The translations under genes were made by a program, and so were the position numbers. Below the pieces are notes generated by a model. It saw only the letters and a list, made by a program, of their open reading frames with translations. It made no database searches and had not been told where the DNA came from. This document shows positions 7,511 through 17,869 of a DNA stretch of 42,010 nt, in pieces (positions within the stretch are counted from its first letter, which is position 1; the number at the start of each line of letters is the position of its first letter). The stretch comes from Mycobacterium sp. 1423905.2 (GTDB taxonomy: Bacteria > Actinomycetota > Actinomycetes > Mycobacteriales > Mycobacteriaceae), in the NCBI RefSeq assembly GCF_001673155.1, contig NZ_LZLE01000160.1, forward strand, positions 1 through 42,010, read 5' to 3'.

Positions 7511-9697
7511 ATGCCGATCGCAATAAGTCCTGAGCATCAAGACCTGGCGGAATCGGTGCGGTCCCTGGTGGCGCGGGTGGCGCCGTCGGAGGTGCTGCAC
7601 GCCGCCTTGGAAACAACACTGGAGACTCCGGTGGACAACCCGCCGCCGTACTGGCGAGCCGCAGCTGACCAAGGCCTGCCGGGCGTGCACCTCGCCGAGT
7701 CGGTCGGCGGTCAAGGTTTCGGCATCTTGGAGCTCGCCGTGGTCCTCGCCGAGTTCGGATACGGTGCTGTGCCCGGGCCGTTCGTACCGTCGGCGATTGC
7801 CAGCGCGCTGATCGCCGCGCACGATCCCGAAGCCAAGGTGCTCGCCGAGCTGGCCTCGGGTGCCGCGATCGCCGCCTACGCGCTGGACTCCACTCTCACC
7901 GCCACCCGCCACGGTGATGCGCTGGTAATTCGCGGTGAGGTGCGTGCGGTTCCGGCGGCGGCGCAGGCCTCCGTGCTGGTGTTGCCGGTGGCCATCGACA
8001 GCGGCGAGGAATGGGTGGTGTTGCGCGCCGAGGAACTCGAGATCGAACCGGTCCGCAGTCTCGATCCGCTGCGGCCGGTGGCCCACGTCCGGGTCAACGC
8101 CGTCGAGGTCGGTGACGATGCGCTGTTGAGCAACCTGAGCATGGCGACCGCGCACGCGTTGATGACCACGTTGCTTTCAGCGGAGGCCATCGGCGTGGCG
8201 CGCTGGGCGACCGACACGGCCTCGGAATACGCCAAGATCCGGGAACAGTTCGGCCGGCCGATCGGCCAGTTCCAAGCCATCAAGCACAAGTGCGCGGAGA
8301 TGGTCGCCGACACCGAGCGCGCCACCGCCGCCGTGTGGGACGCCGCCCGCGCGATCGACGAGCAATCCGGCTTCGAATTCGCCGCAGCGGTGGCCGCAAC
8401 GCTGGCTCCGGCCGCCGCACAGCGCTGCACGCAGGACTGCATCCAGGTGCACGGCGGGATCGGCTTCACCTGGGAGCATGACACCAACGTCTATTACCGC
8501 CGGGCGTTGATGCTGGCCGCGAGTTTCGGACGGGCCTCGGAATATCCGCAGCGCGTGGTGGATCTGGCGACCACCAGCGGGATGCGCCCGGTCAACATCG
8601 ACTTGGACCCGGAGACCGAGAAGCTGCGCGAGGAGATCCGGGCCGAGGTCACCGCCCTGAAAGACATGAGCGACCGGGAAGCACGCAAGGTCGCGATCGC
8701 CGAAGCCGGGTGGGTGCTGCCGTATCTGCCCAAGCCGTGGGGCCGGGCATCCAACCCGGTCGAGCAGGTCATCATCGCCCAGGAGTTCACCTCCGGCCGG
8801 GTCAAGCGGCCCCAGGTGGGCATCGCGGCGTGGATCATCCCGTCGATCGTCGCGTTCGGCACCGACGAGCAGCAGCAGCGGTTCCTGCCGCCGACCTTCC
8901 GCGGCGAAATGATCTGGTGTCAGCTGTTTTCCGAGCCGGGCGCCGGGTCGGACCTGGCGGGCTTGTCGACCAAGGCCACCAAGGTCGACGGCGGCTGGCG
9001 CATCACCGGCCAGAAGATCTGGACCACCGCGGCGCAGTATTCCCAGTGGGGCGCGTTGCTGGCCCGAACCGACCCCAACGCGCCGAAACACAACGGCATC
9101 ACTTACTTCTTGCTGGACATGAAAAGCGAAGGCGTGCAGGTGAAGCCGCTACGCGAGCTCACCGGTCACGAGATGTTCAACACCGTCTACATCGACGACG
9201 TCTTCGTGCCCGACGACTGCGTCCTGGGTGAGGTGAACCGGGGCTGGGAGGTCAGCCGCAACACCTTGACCGCAGAGCGGGTGTCGATCGGCAGCAGCGA
9301 GGCCAACTTCCTGGCCACCTTGGCCGAGTTCGTCGAGTTCGTCCGGGACGGCCAATTCGACCAGGTGGCCCGGCACCGCGCCGGCCAGTTGATCGCCGAG
9401 GGCCATGCCGCCAAGCTGCTGAACCTGCGCTCCACCCTGCTGACGATTGCCGGCGGTGACGCCATGCCCTCGGCGGCGATCTCCAAGCTGCTGTCCATGC
9501 GGACCGGTCAGGGCTATGCCGAATTCGCGGTGGCGTCCTTCGGCACCGACGCCGCGATCGGCGACACCGACGAGTTGCCGGGCAAGTGGGGTGAGTACCT
9601 GCTGGCCAGCCGTGCGACGACGATCTATGGCGGCACCTCGGAGGTGCAACTGAACATCATCGCCGAACGGCTGCTCGGCCTGCCGCGCGATCCGTGA
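7511..9697 (+). CDS. fadE6: Double-domain acyl-CoA dehydrogenase FadE6
   Basis: ATG start at 7511; 728 residues, about twice the length of one acyl-CoA dehydrogenase. The N-terminal half (about 1-375) has the FAD-binding R-x2-FG-x-PI-x2-FQ motif (REQFGRPIGQFQAIKHKCAE) and IQVHGGIGFTWEH. The C-terminal half (about 380-728) has WCQLFSEPGAGSDLAG (about 471-486) and a terminal IYGGTSEVQLNIIAERLLG. Only the C-half carries both hallmark motifs, so it is probably the main active site, in the manner of fused alpha/beta subunits of mycobacterial heteromeric dehydrogenases. It would oxidise an acyl-CoA with FAD in the cytosol. It ends 10 bp from convergent fadD2. Confidence 0.93.
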   Translation: MPIAISPEHQDLAESVRSLVARVAPSEVLHAALETTLETPVDNPPPYWRAAADQGLPGVHLAESVGGQGFGILELAVVLAEFGYGAVPGPFVPSAIASALIAAHDPEAKVLAELASGAAIAAYALDSTLTATRHGDALVIRGEVRAVPAAAQASVLVLPVAIDSGEEWVVLRAEELEIEPVRSLDPLRPVAHVRVNAVEVGDDALLSNLSMATAHALMTTLLSAEAIGVARWATDTASEYAKIREQFGRPIGQFQAIKHKCAEMVADTERATAAVWDAARAIDEQSGFEFAAAVAATLAPAAAQRCTQDCIQVHGGIGFTWEHDTNVYYRRALMLAASFGRASEYPQRVVDLATTSGMRPVNIDLDPETEKLREEIRAEVTALKDMSDREARKVAIAEAGWVLPYLPKPWGRASNPVEQVIIAQEFTSGRVKRPQVGIAAWIIPSIVAFGTDEQQQRFLPPTFRGEMIWCQLFSEPGAGSDLAGLSTKATKVDGGWRITGQKIWTTAAQYSQWGALLARTDPNAPKHNGITYFLLDMKSEGVQVKPLRELTGHEMFNTVYIDDVFVPDDCVLGEVNRGWEVSRNTLTAERVSIGSSEANFLATLAEFVEFVRDGQFDQVARHRAGQLIAEGHAAKLLNLRSTLLTIAGGDAMPSAAISKLLSMRTGQGYAEFAVASFGTDAAIGDTDELPGKWGEYLLASRATTIYGGTSEVQLNIIAERLLGLPRDP

Positions 9698-9707
9698 CGG
9701 ATCGGGA

Positions 9708-11588
9708 CTACTCGGCCTTCTCGCTCTCCTTGTCGGCCTTGTCGTCCTGGTCGTCCTTCTTGTCGGCTCCGTCCGCCTTGGCCTTGTCGTCCTTCTTGTC
9801 GGCCCCGTCCTTGGCCTTGCCGCCGCCTCCGTCGGCCTTCGACTTGCTGTCGGACTTACCCTTGCCGCCCTTACCACCGCTGCTGCCGCCGCTGCCGGAG
9901 TCCTCCGGATCCATCTCGCGCAGTTCGCGCTTGAGGATCTTGCCGGTGGGGTTGCGCGGCAGCTCGTCGAGGAATATCACTTCGCGGGGCACCTTGTACC
10001 GGGCCAGGTGATCGCGGACATAGTGCTTGAGGGTGTCCTCGTCGAGGTCGGCATTGCCCTTCTTGACCACGAACGCCCGCAGCCGGTGACCCCACTCCTT
10101 GTCCTCGACCCCGATGGCGGTGGCCTCCTCCACGTCCGGGTGCCCGTTGAGCAGGTCCTCGACCTCGGCCGGGAAGACGTTCTCGCCGCCGGAGACGATC
10201 ATCTCGTCGTCGCGGCCGCTGATGTAGAGCAGCCCGTCGTCACCGAAGTAGCCCACGTCACCGGAGGACAGCAGACCGTCGATGATCTGCTTCTTGCCAC
10301 CGCCGGTGTAGCCCTCGAACGGAAAGGCGTTGCCGACGAAGATCCGCCCGATCTCGCCCTGCGGCAGTTCCTTGCCGTTGTCGTCGTAGATCTTGACCTT
10401 CACACCCTTGACGACGGGACCCACCGTCGACGAGTTGTGTTGCAGGTGCTTGGGTTCGGCGATGGTGGCGAAGGCGATCTCGGTCGAGCCGTACATGTTG
10501 TAGATCACCGGGCCGAGGTCCTTGAGCGCGCGTTCGGCGAGGTCGGCGCCCAGCGCCGATCCGGAGACGAAGACGATCTTCAGGGTGGACAGGTCGGGCT
10601 TCTTGTCCATCTTCTCGATCGCATCGAGGATTCGGGACAGCATCACCGGCACCACCACCATGGCGGTGACCTTGTGCTTCTCGATGTCTTCGAGGACCAG
10701 CGGCGGCTTGAACTTGCGCCGCAGCACCAGCGTCGAGCCCAGGAACATCGCGATGGTGCCATGCAGGAAGCCCAGGGCATGGAACATCGGTGCGGGCAGC
10801 GAGGTCACCTCGTTGGCCTTGAACGGGACGTGCGACAGGATGCCGCCGACCGGCGCCAGCGTGGGTGGGGTGCTGCGGTTGGCACCCTTCGGGGTGCCGG
10901 TGGTACCGCTGGTCAGAATGATGATCGACGCATGCCTGCTGGCCTTGGGCGCCGGTTCGTTGCTGCTGCGTTCGATCAGGTCGGCCAGCGTCTCGTCCTC
11001 GCTGCCCGAGGACTCGTCACTGTCCGGGTTGGTGCCCAGAGCGCGCAGCTTGCCCAGCTCCGGCTCGGCTTTCTGCACCGCCTTGGTGTACTCGTCGTCG
11101 TAGATGATCAGTTTGGCGTCCTCGCGTTCGGAGACCTCCTTGATCTGCGGACCGGAGAACTCGCTGTTGAGCAGGATGATGCGAGCACCCACCCGGGCGG
11201 CGCCGAAGTAGGCGATCAAGAACCAGCGACTGTTACGGGCCAGGATGGCCACCCCGTCGCCGCCCTTGACGCCTTTTTCGATCAGGCCGTTGGCCACGGC
11301 GTGCGCGGCCTCGTCGAGCTCTTTGAAGCTGAATTCGCCGTCGTCGTCAATGCACGCCGCCCGGTCCGGGTGGCGCCGGGCGTTGAGCGACGGCAGCATG
11401 CCGAACTCGCCCCACTTACGGATCTCGACAGCCATGGCCGCGTAATTTTGCGGCGGCTCGAGCCGGAACGCGCCCGACTCGAAGATTTTCCGCACGTAGT
11501 GCAGTTCGGCTGCGCCGCGTTCGACGTACTGCTGAATCTTGGAGACAGCTTGACCGGGCAGCCCAGGCAGGTCACTGAGGTTAGGCAT
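9708..11588 (-). CDS. fadD2: Fatty-acyl-CoA/AMP ligase FadD2 with a charged C-terminal tail
   Basis: ATG start at 11588 gives 626 residues; FadD2 of M. tuberculosis is remembered as 560. The ANL-superfamily motifs are complete: P-loop IILTSGTTGTPKGANRS, aromatic/YGSTE motif NMYGSTEIAF, the GRDDEMIVSGGENVFPAEVE hinge region and the C-terminal catalytic lysine in NPTGKILKREL. It activates a carboxylic acid with ATP and CoA. Residues about 564-626 form an extra low-complexity tail: a Gly/Ser/Lys stretch, then Lys/Asp-rich sequence with DGADKKDD twice. It is convergent with fadE6 and divergent from the polymerase gene (67-bp gap). Confidence 0.93.
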   Translation of the reverse strand: MPNLSDLPGLPGQAVSKIQQYVERGAAELHYVRKIFESGAFRLEPPQNYAAMAVEIRKWGEFGMLPSLNARRHPDRAACIDDDGEFSFKELDEAAHAVANGLIEKGVKGGDGVAILARNSRWFLIAYFGAARVGARIILLNSEFSGPQIKEVSEREDAKLIIYDDEYTKAVQKAEPELGKLRALGTNPDSDESSGSEDETLADLIERSSNEPAPKASRHASIIILTSGTTGTPKGANRSTPPTLAPVGGILSHVPFKANEVTSLPAPMFHALGFLHGTIAMFLGSTLVLRRKFKPPLVLEDIEKHKVTAMVVVPVMLSRILDAIEKMDKKPDLSTLKIVFVSGSALGADLAERALKDLGPVIYNMYGSTEIAFATIAEPKHLQHNSSTVGPVVKGVKVKIYDDNGKELPQGEIGRIFVGNAFPFEGYTGGGKKQIIDGLLSSGDVGYFGDDGLLYISGRDDEMIVSGGENVFPAEVEDLLNGHPDVEEATAIGVEDKEWGHRLRAFVVKKGNADLDEDTLKHYVRDHLARYKVPREVIFLDELPRNPTGKILKRELREMDPEDSGSGGSSGGKGGKGKSDSKSKADGGGGKAKDGADKKDDKAKADGADKKDDQDDKADKESEKAE

Positions 11589-11655
11589 GACTTCACCATA
11601 TGTGACGGGCGTCGCACTGCTGTCAAGAAGCTCCCCCGAATTACAGTGGACTTCC

Positions 11656-12915
11656 ATGGCCCGCCCGGTGTCGTTCGAGATTGCTGGGCGTGAGGTCGCC
11701 ATCACCCACCCGGACAAGGTGATCTTCCCGGACCGCGACGACAGGCCTGGCATCACCAAGCTGGACCTGGTCCGCTACTACCTCGCCGTGGCCGACGGGG
11801 CGTTGCGGGGCGTGGCCGGACGGCCGATGATCCTGAAACGCTTCGTCAAGGGCATCTCGGTGGAGGCGGTGTTTCAGAAGCGGGCGCCGGCGAACCGGCC
11901 CGAGTGGGTGGACGTCGCCGAACTGCACTACGCCTCCGGCACGTCGGCCGCCGAGGCGGTGATCCACGACGCCGCCGGACTGGCCTGGGTGATCAACCTG
12001 GGTTGCGTCGACCTCAACCCCCATCCGGTGCTGGCGGGCGACCTCGATCATCCCGACGAGCTGCGGGTCGACCTTGACCCCATGCCCGGCGTGGACTGGC
12101 AGCGAATCCTCGACGTCGCGCTGGTGACCCGCGAGGTGCTCGAAGATTACGGATTGGTCCCCTGGCCGAAGACATCCGGATCCCGAGGGTTTCACGTTTA
12201 CGCCCGCATCGCGCCGCGGTGGCCGTTCAAGCAGGTGCGGCTGGCCGCCCAGACGATCGCGCGCGAGGTGGAACGCCGCGCGCCCGAACTGGCCACCAGC
12301 CGGTGGTGGAAGGAAGAGCGCGAGGGCGTCTTCGTCGATTTCAACCAGAACGCGAAGGACCGCACCGTCGCATCGGCCTACTCGGTACGGGCCACTCCGG
12401 ACGCGCGGGTGTCCACGCCGCTGCGCTGGGCCGAAGTGCCCGCCTGCCGGCCCCAAGACTGGACCATCGACACGGTGCCGGGCCGATTCGCCGAATCCGG
12501 GGACCCGTGGGCGGGCATGGACGACGCGGTCGGCGGCCTGGATCGGCTGCTGGAGCTGGCCGAGGAAATGGGTCCACCGGAGAAGGCGCCGAAGGGATCC
12601 CGCAAGTCCGCCGACGGTCGTCGCCAGTCGTCGATGCCGCTCATCGAGGTCGCCCGGACCAAGACCAAGGACGAGGCGATGGCCGCGTTGGACGTCTGGC
12701 GTGAGCGTCATCCCGCCGCGGCCGAACGTTTAGAGCCGGTCGACGTGTTGGTCGACGGCATGCGTGGACCCAGCTCGATCTGGTACCGGATCCGGATCAA
12801 CTTGCAGCACGTACCGGCCGAGCAGCGGCCGCCGCAAGAGGAGCTGATCGCCGACTACAGCCCTTGGAAACGGGAAGAGCGGGGCGACCAGCCGAAGCCC
12901 CGGCCAAGTAACTGA
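11656..12915 (+). CDS. LigD-type polymerase/primase domain protein (PolD family), Rv0269c-like
   Basis: ATG start at 11656; 419 residues. It matches stand-alone LigD polymerase-domain proteins of the archaeo-eukaryotic primase superfamily. The metal-binding D-x-D is at D139-L-D141 (RVDLDPMPG). The conserved SGSRGFHVYARI segment follows (about 175-186), and DRTVASAYSVR (about 235-245) is typical of the nucleotide-binding end. Known relatives add ribo- or deoxyribonucleotides in DNA repair or end joining; no ligase or nuclease domain is present here. The C-terminal ~100 residues are charged and may be a separate helical module. Confidence 0.9.
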   Translation: MARPVSFEIAGREVAITHPDKVIFPDRDDRPGITKLDLVRYYLAVADGALRGVAGRPMILKRFVKGISVEAVFQKRAPANRPEWVDVAELHYASGTSAAEAVIHDAAGLAWVINLGCVDLNPHPVLAGDLDHPDELRVDLDPMPGVDWQRILDVALVTREVLEDYGLVPWPKTSGSRGFHVYARIAPRWPFKQVRLAAQTIAREVERRAPELATSRWWKEEREGVFVDFNQNAKDRTVASAYSVRATPDARVSTPLRWAEVPACRPQDWTIDTVPGRFAESGDPWAGMDDAVGGLDRLLELAEEMGPPEKAPKGSRKSADGRRQSSMPLIEVARTKTKDEAMAALDVWRERHPAAAERLEPVDVLVDGMRGPSSIWYRIRINLQHVPAEQRPPQEELIADYSPWKREERGDQPKPRPSN

Positions 12916-12947
12916 CCACTTCGTAAAACACGCGATACTCTCACGCT

Positions 12948-13946
12948 GTGCAACAGGGATGGAGTCGGCGGGGATTCTTGCACGTCGCCGGGGCTGCAGG
13001 ACTGCTCGCAACGGGCGCCGTTGGGTCCGGATGCTCCAAACCGAAACCGCCGCCGGGCACCGCGGGGGGCGGGGCGGTCACGATCACGCACCTGTTCGGC
13101 GAGACCGTCGTCAAGGAGCCACCCAAGCGGGTGGTCAGCGCCGGTTACACCGAGCAGGACGACTTGCTGGCCGTCGGCGTGGTGCCGATCGCGGTGACCA
13201 ACTGGTTCGGCGACCAACCGTTCGCGGTGTGGCCGTGGGCGCAACCCAAACTGGGCGCGGCCCAACCGGCTGTGCTCAACCTGGACAACGGAATTGCCGT
13301 CGACCAGATCGCCGGATTGAAGCCCGATCTGATCGTGGCCATCAACGCCGGCTTGGACGCCGACACCTATCAGAAACTCTCAGCCATTGCCCCGACGCTG
13401 GCTCAGTCCGGCGACGACGCGTTCTTCGAGCCGTGGAAGGAGCAGGCCACCGCCGTCGGCCAAGCGGTGTTCCAGGCCGACCAGATGAAAGCGCTGATCG
13501 GCGCCGTCGACCAGAGATTCACCGATATCGCCGCGAAAAGCCCGCAGTGGAAGGGTAAGAAGGCGTTGCTGCTGCAGGGCAGGTTGTGGCAAGGCGGCGT
13601 CGTCGCGACCCCGGGTGGCTGGCGCACCGACTTCCTCAACCAGATGGGTCTGGTCGTCGCCGACAGCATCAAGCCCTTCGTCGCCTCCAACCGCGCGGTC
13701 ATCCCGCGTGACCAGATCAAGCCGGTGCTCGATTCGGCCGACGTGGTGATCTGGACGACCGAGAGTCCCGAAGACCAGCAGGCGTTGCTGGCCGACCCGG
13801 AAGTGGCGGGCGCGCAGGCCACCGCGCAGAACCGGCACATCTTCACCACCAAGGACTTGGCCGGCGCGATCGCCTTCAGTTCGCCGCTGAGTTATCCCGT
13901 GGTCGCCGATCAACTGCCCCCGCAGATCGGCAAAATCCTGGGCTGA
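12948..13946 (+). CDS. fecB2: Tat-exported lipoprotein, FecB2-like periplasmic binding protein
   Basis: GTG start at 12948; 332 residues (Rv0265c is about 330). The N-terminus has a twin-arginine signal [10 protein letters not shown], and a lipobox ending in GSGC (Cys at about 29), so it should be exported folded and anchored outside the membrane. The rest is a class III periplasmic binding protein fold of the siderophore/iron type ([11 protein letters not shown], then [11 protein letters not shown]). Such proteins bind ferric siderophores or heme and pass them to an ABC importer; no permease or ATPase gene is adjacent. In this window it directly follows the polymerase gene and precedes pxpB, whereas M. 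tuberculosis has oplA, narU and Rv0268c between. Confidence 0.88.
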   Translation: MQQGWSRRGFLHVAGAAGLLATGAVGSGCSKPKPPPGTAGGGAVTITHLFGETVVKEPPKRVVSAGYTEQDDLLAVGVVPIAVTNWFGDQPFAVWPWAQPKLGAAQPAVLNLDNGIAVDQIAGLKPDLIVAINAGLDADTYQKLSAIAPTLAQSGDDAFFEPWKEQATAVGQAVFQADQMKALIGAVDQRFTDIAAKSPQWKGKKALLLQGRLWQGGVVATPGGWRTDFLNQMGLVVADSIKPFVASNRAVIPRDQIKPVLDSADVVIWTTESPEDQQALLADPEVAGAQATAQNRHIFTTKDLAGAIAFSSPLSYPVVADQLPPQIGKILG

Positions 13947-14026
13947 GTGAGCTTTCGTTAAGGCAGCTCTGGCAGTGCTCGAAGATTCCTGGCGGCGCCG
14001 CCGAATCCGGCGTTACTTTGAGAAGT

Positions 14027-14677
14027 ATGAGTGTGACGGATTTCTCCACGGAGCCCGCCCTGGCGTGTGACGTCCTCGACTATGGCGACCGCGCGCTCAT
14101 GTTGCAATGCTTAAGCACCACAGCGGTTTTGGCTTGGACCGATGCGTTGCGCGCCGCCGCGCTGCCCGGCGTGGTGGACATTGTCCCCGCCTCGCAGACC
14201 GTGCTGGTCAAGCTGGCCGAGCCGCGCCACCAAGGCGTCACCCGGCAGCGGATCCGCAAAATGCGGGTGGCGCCGCCCGACGGGCTGACCGACGACAACG
14301 ACGAAATAGTCATCGACGTCATCTACGACGGGCCGGATCTGGCTGAGGTCGCCGAGCACACCGGATTGACCACCGCGCAAGTGATCAACGCGCACACCGC
14401 AACCCGGTGGCGAGTGGGGTTCAGCGGTTTCGCCCCCGGCTTTGCTTACCTGGTCGACGGTGACCCCCGGCTGCGGGTCCCGCGCCGCACCGAACCGCGC
14501 ACGTCGGTGCCGGCCGGGTCGGTTGCCCTGGCCGGCGAATTCAGTGCGGTGTACCCGCGCAAATCCCCCGGCGGTTGGCAGATCATCGGCCATACCGAGG
14601 CGGTTCTCTGGGACATCGATCGGTCCCAACCGGCGTTGCTTATGCCGGCCATGTGGGTGCAGTTCCGCGCTGCGTGA
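14027..14677 (+). CDS. pxpB: 5-oxoprolinase subunit B (KipI-like)
   Basis: ATG start at 14027 (216 residues); a TTG three codons earlier is also possible. It is recognised as the KipI/PxpB family, orthologous in position to Rv0264c. Family landmarks are the N-terminal YGDRALMLQ, the central [16 protein letters not shown] and [20 protein letters not shown]. PxpB and PxpC together with PxpA form an ATP-dependent 5-oxoprolinase that opens pyroglutamate to glutamate. pxpC follows after 11 bp; no pxpA is in this window. Confidence 0.9.
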   Translation: MSVTDFSTEPALACDVLDYGDRALMLQCLSTTAVLAWTDALRAAALPGVVDIVPASQTVLVKLAEPRHQGVTRQRIRKMRVAPPDGLTDDNDEIVIDVIYDGPDLAEVAEHTGLTTAQVINAHTATRWRVGFSGFAPGFAYLVDGDPRLRVPRRTEPRTSVPAGSVALAGEFSAVYPRKSPGGWQIIGHTEAVLWDIDRSQPALLMPAMWVQFRAA

Positions 14678-14688
14678 GGAGGTTCACC

Positions 14689-16130
<1,442 letters not shown>

Positions 16131-16133
<3 letters not shown>

Positions 16134-16169
16134 TCACAGGGCCTGATCACAGGGCCTGATCACAGGGCC
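16131..16169. repeat. Three tandem copies of a 13-bp repeat
   Basis: TGATCACAGGGCC occurs three times without interruption (16131-16143, 16144-16156, 16157-16169). The first TGA is the stop codon of the acetyltransferase gene. Each unit contains the palindrome TGATCA. It lies just before the phased motif and the first narK gene, so it is a simple-sequence expansion at a regulatory boundary. Confidence 0.97.
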
Positions 16170-16180
16170 TGTGCGGCGCA

Positions 16181-16207
16181 GTGATCGGAAATTCACGCCC
16201 GGGTCAC
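16181..16207 (+). promoter_or_regulatory. Phased GTGAT/TTCAC/GTCAC motif, candidate GlnR/NnaR box for narK
   Basis: GTGAT-N6-TTCAC-N6-GTCAC, three 5-mers each 11 bp apart, 72 bp before the narK start. The 11-bp phase is that of GlnR boxes in actinobacteria, whose remembered consensus is GTnAC-N6-GaAAC repeated. The same layout is present upstream of nirB. Which regulator binds is not shown by the sequence. Confidence 0.5.
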
Positions 16208-16279
16208 TGCGGGAAGCGCGCGGGCAACATCGAATTCCTAGCGTGATCGGCATCGCCGGTGACGATAGGAGTTCGACGA

Positions 16280-17692
16280 ATGTTTTTCCGCGGCCGCTCA
16301 CATGTGCTGTCCAACTGGGACCCCGAGGACGTGACGGCGTGGGAAGCCGGCAACAAAGACATCGCCCGCCGCAACCTCATCTGGTCGGTCGCCGCCGAGC
16401 ACATCGGGTTTTCGGTGTGGTCCATCTGGTCGGTGATGGTGCTGTTCATGCCGACGTCGGTATACGGCTTCTCCGCGGGCGACAAGTTCCTGCTCGGGGC
16501 CACCGCAACACTGGTCGGCGGCTGCCTACGGTTCCCGTACACCTTCGCCACCGCGAAGTTCGGCGGCCGCAACTGGACCGTGTTCTCCGCACTCGTGCTG
16601 CTGATACCCACCGTCGGAACCATGTTCCTGCTCGCCAACCCCGGGTTGCCACTGTGGCCCTATCTGCTGTGCGCCGCGCTGGCCGGCTTCGGTGGCGGCA
16701 ACTTCGCCTCCTCGATGACCAATATCAACGCCTTTTACCCGCAGCGGCTCAAAGGATGGGCGTTGGCACTCAACGCCGGGGGCGGCAACCTCGGGGTGCC
16801 GGTGGTCCAGATTGTGGGATTGTTGGTCATTGCCACAGTCGGTGACCGCCAGCCCTATTGGGTGTGTGCGGTGTACCTGGTGCTGCTGGCCATCGCGGCC
16901 GTCGGCGCCGCGCTGTATATGGACAACTTGGAGCAGTACCGCATCGAGTTGCGCACCATGCGTGCGGTGCTCAAAGAGCCACACACGTGGGTGATCTCAC
17001 TGCTCTACATCGGCACCTTCGGCTCGTTCATCGGGTTCTCGTTCGCGTTCGGCCAGGTGTTGCAAATCAACTTCATCGCCGGCCACCAGAGCGCGGCACA
17101 GGCTTCGTTGCACGCCGCTCAAATCGCCTTCCTCGGGCCGTTGTTGGGCTCGCTGTCCCGCGTCTACGGTGGACGGCTCGCCGACCGCGTCGGCGGCGGC
17201 CGCATCACCCTCGCTGCGTTCTGCGCGATGATCATGGCCGCCGGGATCCTGGTCGCCGCAAGCACTTTCGGTGATCACGTATCCGGGCCCGTCCCCGCCA
17301 CCACCATGGCTGGCTACGTGGCCGGGTTTGTGGCGCTGTTCATCTTGTCCGGCATCGGCAATGGCTCGGTCTACAAAATGATTCCGTCGATCTTCGAGGC
17401 CCGCAGTCATTCGTTGCCCCTTGCCGAGACGGAACGGCAGCAGTGGTCACGATCAATGTCCGGCGCGCTGATCGGTCTGGCGGGAGCTATCGGCGCGCTG
17501 GGTGGTGTCGGCGTCAATCTTGCACTGCGGCAGTCCTATTTGAGCAGTGGCACAGCGACCGCCGCGTTCTGGGCATTCGTCCTGTTCTACCTGGGCGCTT
17601 CGGTGCTGACCTGGGCCGTCTACGTGCGGCGGCCATTGACCGCAACCGCGCCCGTCACGCCGGAGAGCGCCACCGGACTGGCCTACGTCTGA
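16280..17692 (+). CDS. narK3: NarK-type nitrate/nitrite transporter (NarK3-like), first copy
   Basis: ATG start at 16280; 470 residues with about 12 transmembrane segments (major facilitator superfamily, nitrate/nitrite porter family). Both nitrate signature motifs are present: GFGGGNFASSMTNINAFYP (about residues 138-156) and GIGNGSVYKMIPSIF in the second half. It should move nitrate in, nitrite out, or exchange them, across the plasma membrane. It begins the nitrate block; a second, clearly paralogous transporter follows after 177 bp. Rv0261c (NarK3) is the positional equivalent. Confidence 0.9.
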   Translation: MFFRGRSHVLSNWDPEDVTAWEAGNKDIARRNLIWSVAAEHIGFSVWSIWSVMVLFMPTSVYGFSAGDKFLLGATATLVGGCLRFPYTFATAKFGGRNWTVFSALVLLIPTVGTMFLLANPGLPLWPYLLCAALAGFGGGNFASSMTNINAFYPQRLKGWALALNAGGGNLGVPVVQIVGLLVIATVGDRQPYWVCAVYLVLLAIAAVGAALYMDNLEQYRIELRTMRAVLKEPHTWVISLLYIGTFGSFIGFSFAFGQVLQINFIAGHQSAAQASLHAAQIAFLGPLLGSLSRVYGGRLADRVGGGRITLAAFCAMIMAAGILVAASTFGDHVSGPVPATTMAGYVAGFVALFILSGIGNGSVYKMIPSIFEARSHSLPLAETERQQWSRSMSGALIGLAGAIGALGGVGVNLALRQSYLSSGTATAAFWAFVLFYLGASVLTWAVYVRRPLTATAPVTPESATGLAYV

Positions 17693-17869
17693 TGCGGTGC
17701 CCTCAGGGAGTTACCAGAGAACTAGAAACCAACTTACAGCCGATAAACGCCCAATTGAGTTGACTGCCTTGGCTCCTCGATGTGAGCATCAACTGACGCG
17801 GCGGCCAATGTCTCTTGCTCGTGACGAGTGAGCGTCCGCTCAGCGACGTCCACGAAAGGTAGTCCCCCA

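Noticed and set aside
10008..11693. Long open frame on the + strand opposite fadD2
   Set aside because: Low-complexity Arg/Gly/Val/His composition with no domain, while the opposite strand encodes a complete acyl-CoA ligase.
13991..14008. Small GC-rich hairpin (GGCGGCGCCGCC) between fecB2 and pxpB
   Set aside because: Short self-complementary GC runs are frequent in this DNA; the stem is weak and has no loop or T-tract.
17693..17869. GlnR box before the second narK
   Set aside because: GTTAC and GAAAC occur but at the wrong spacing (10 nt instead of 6), and no phased series could be built.
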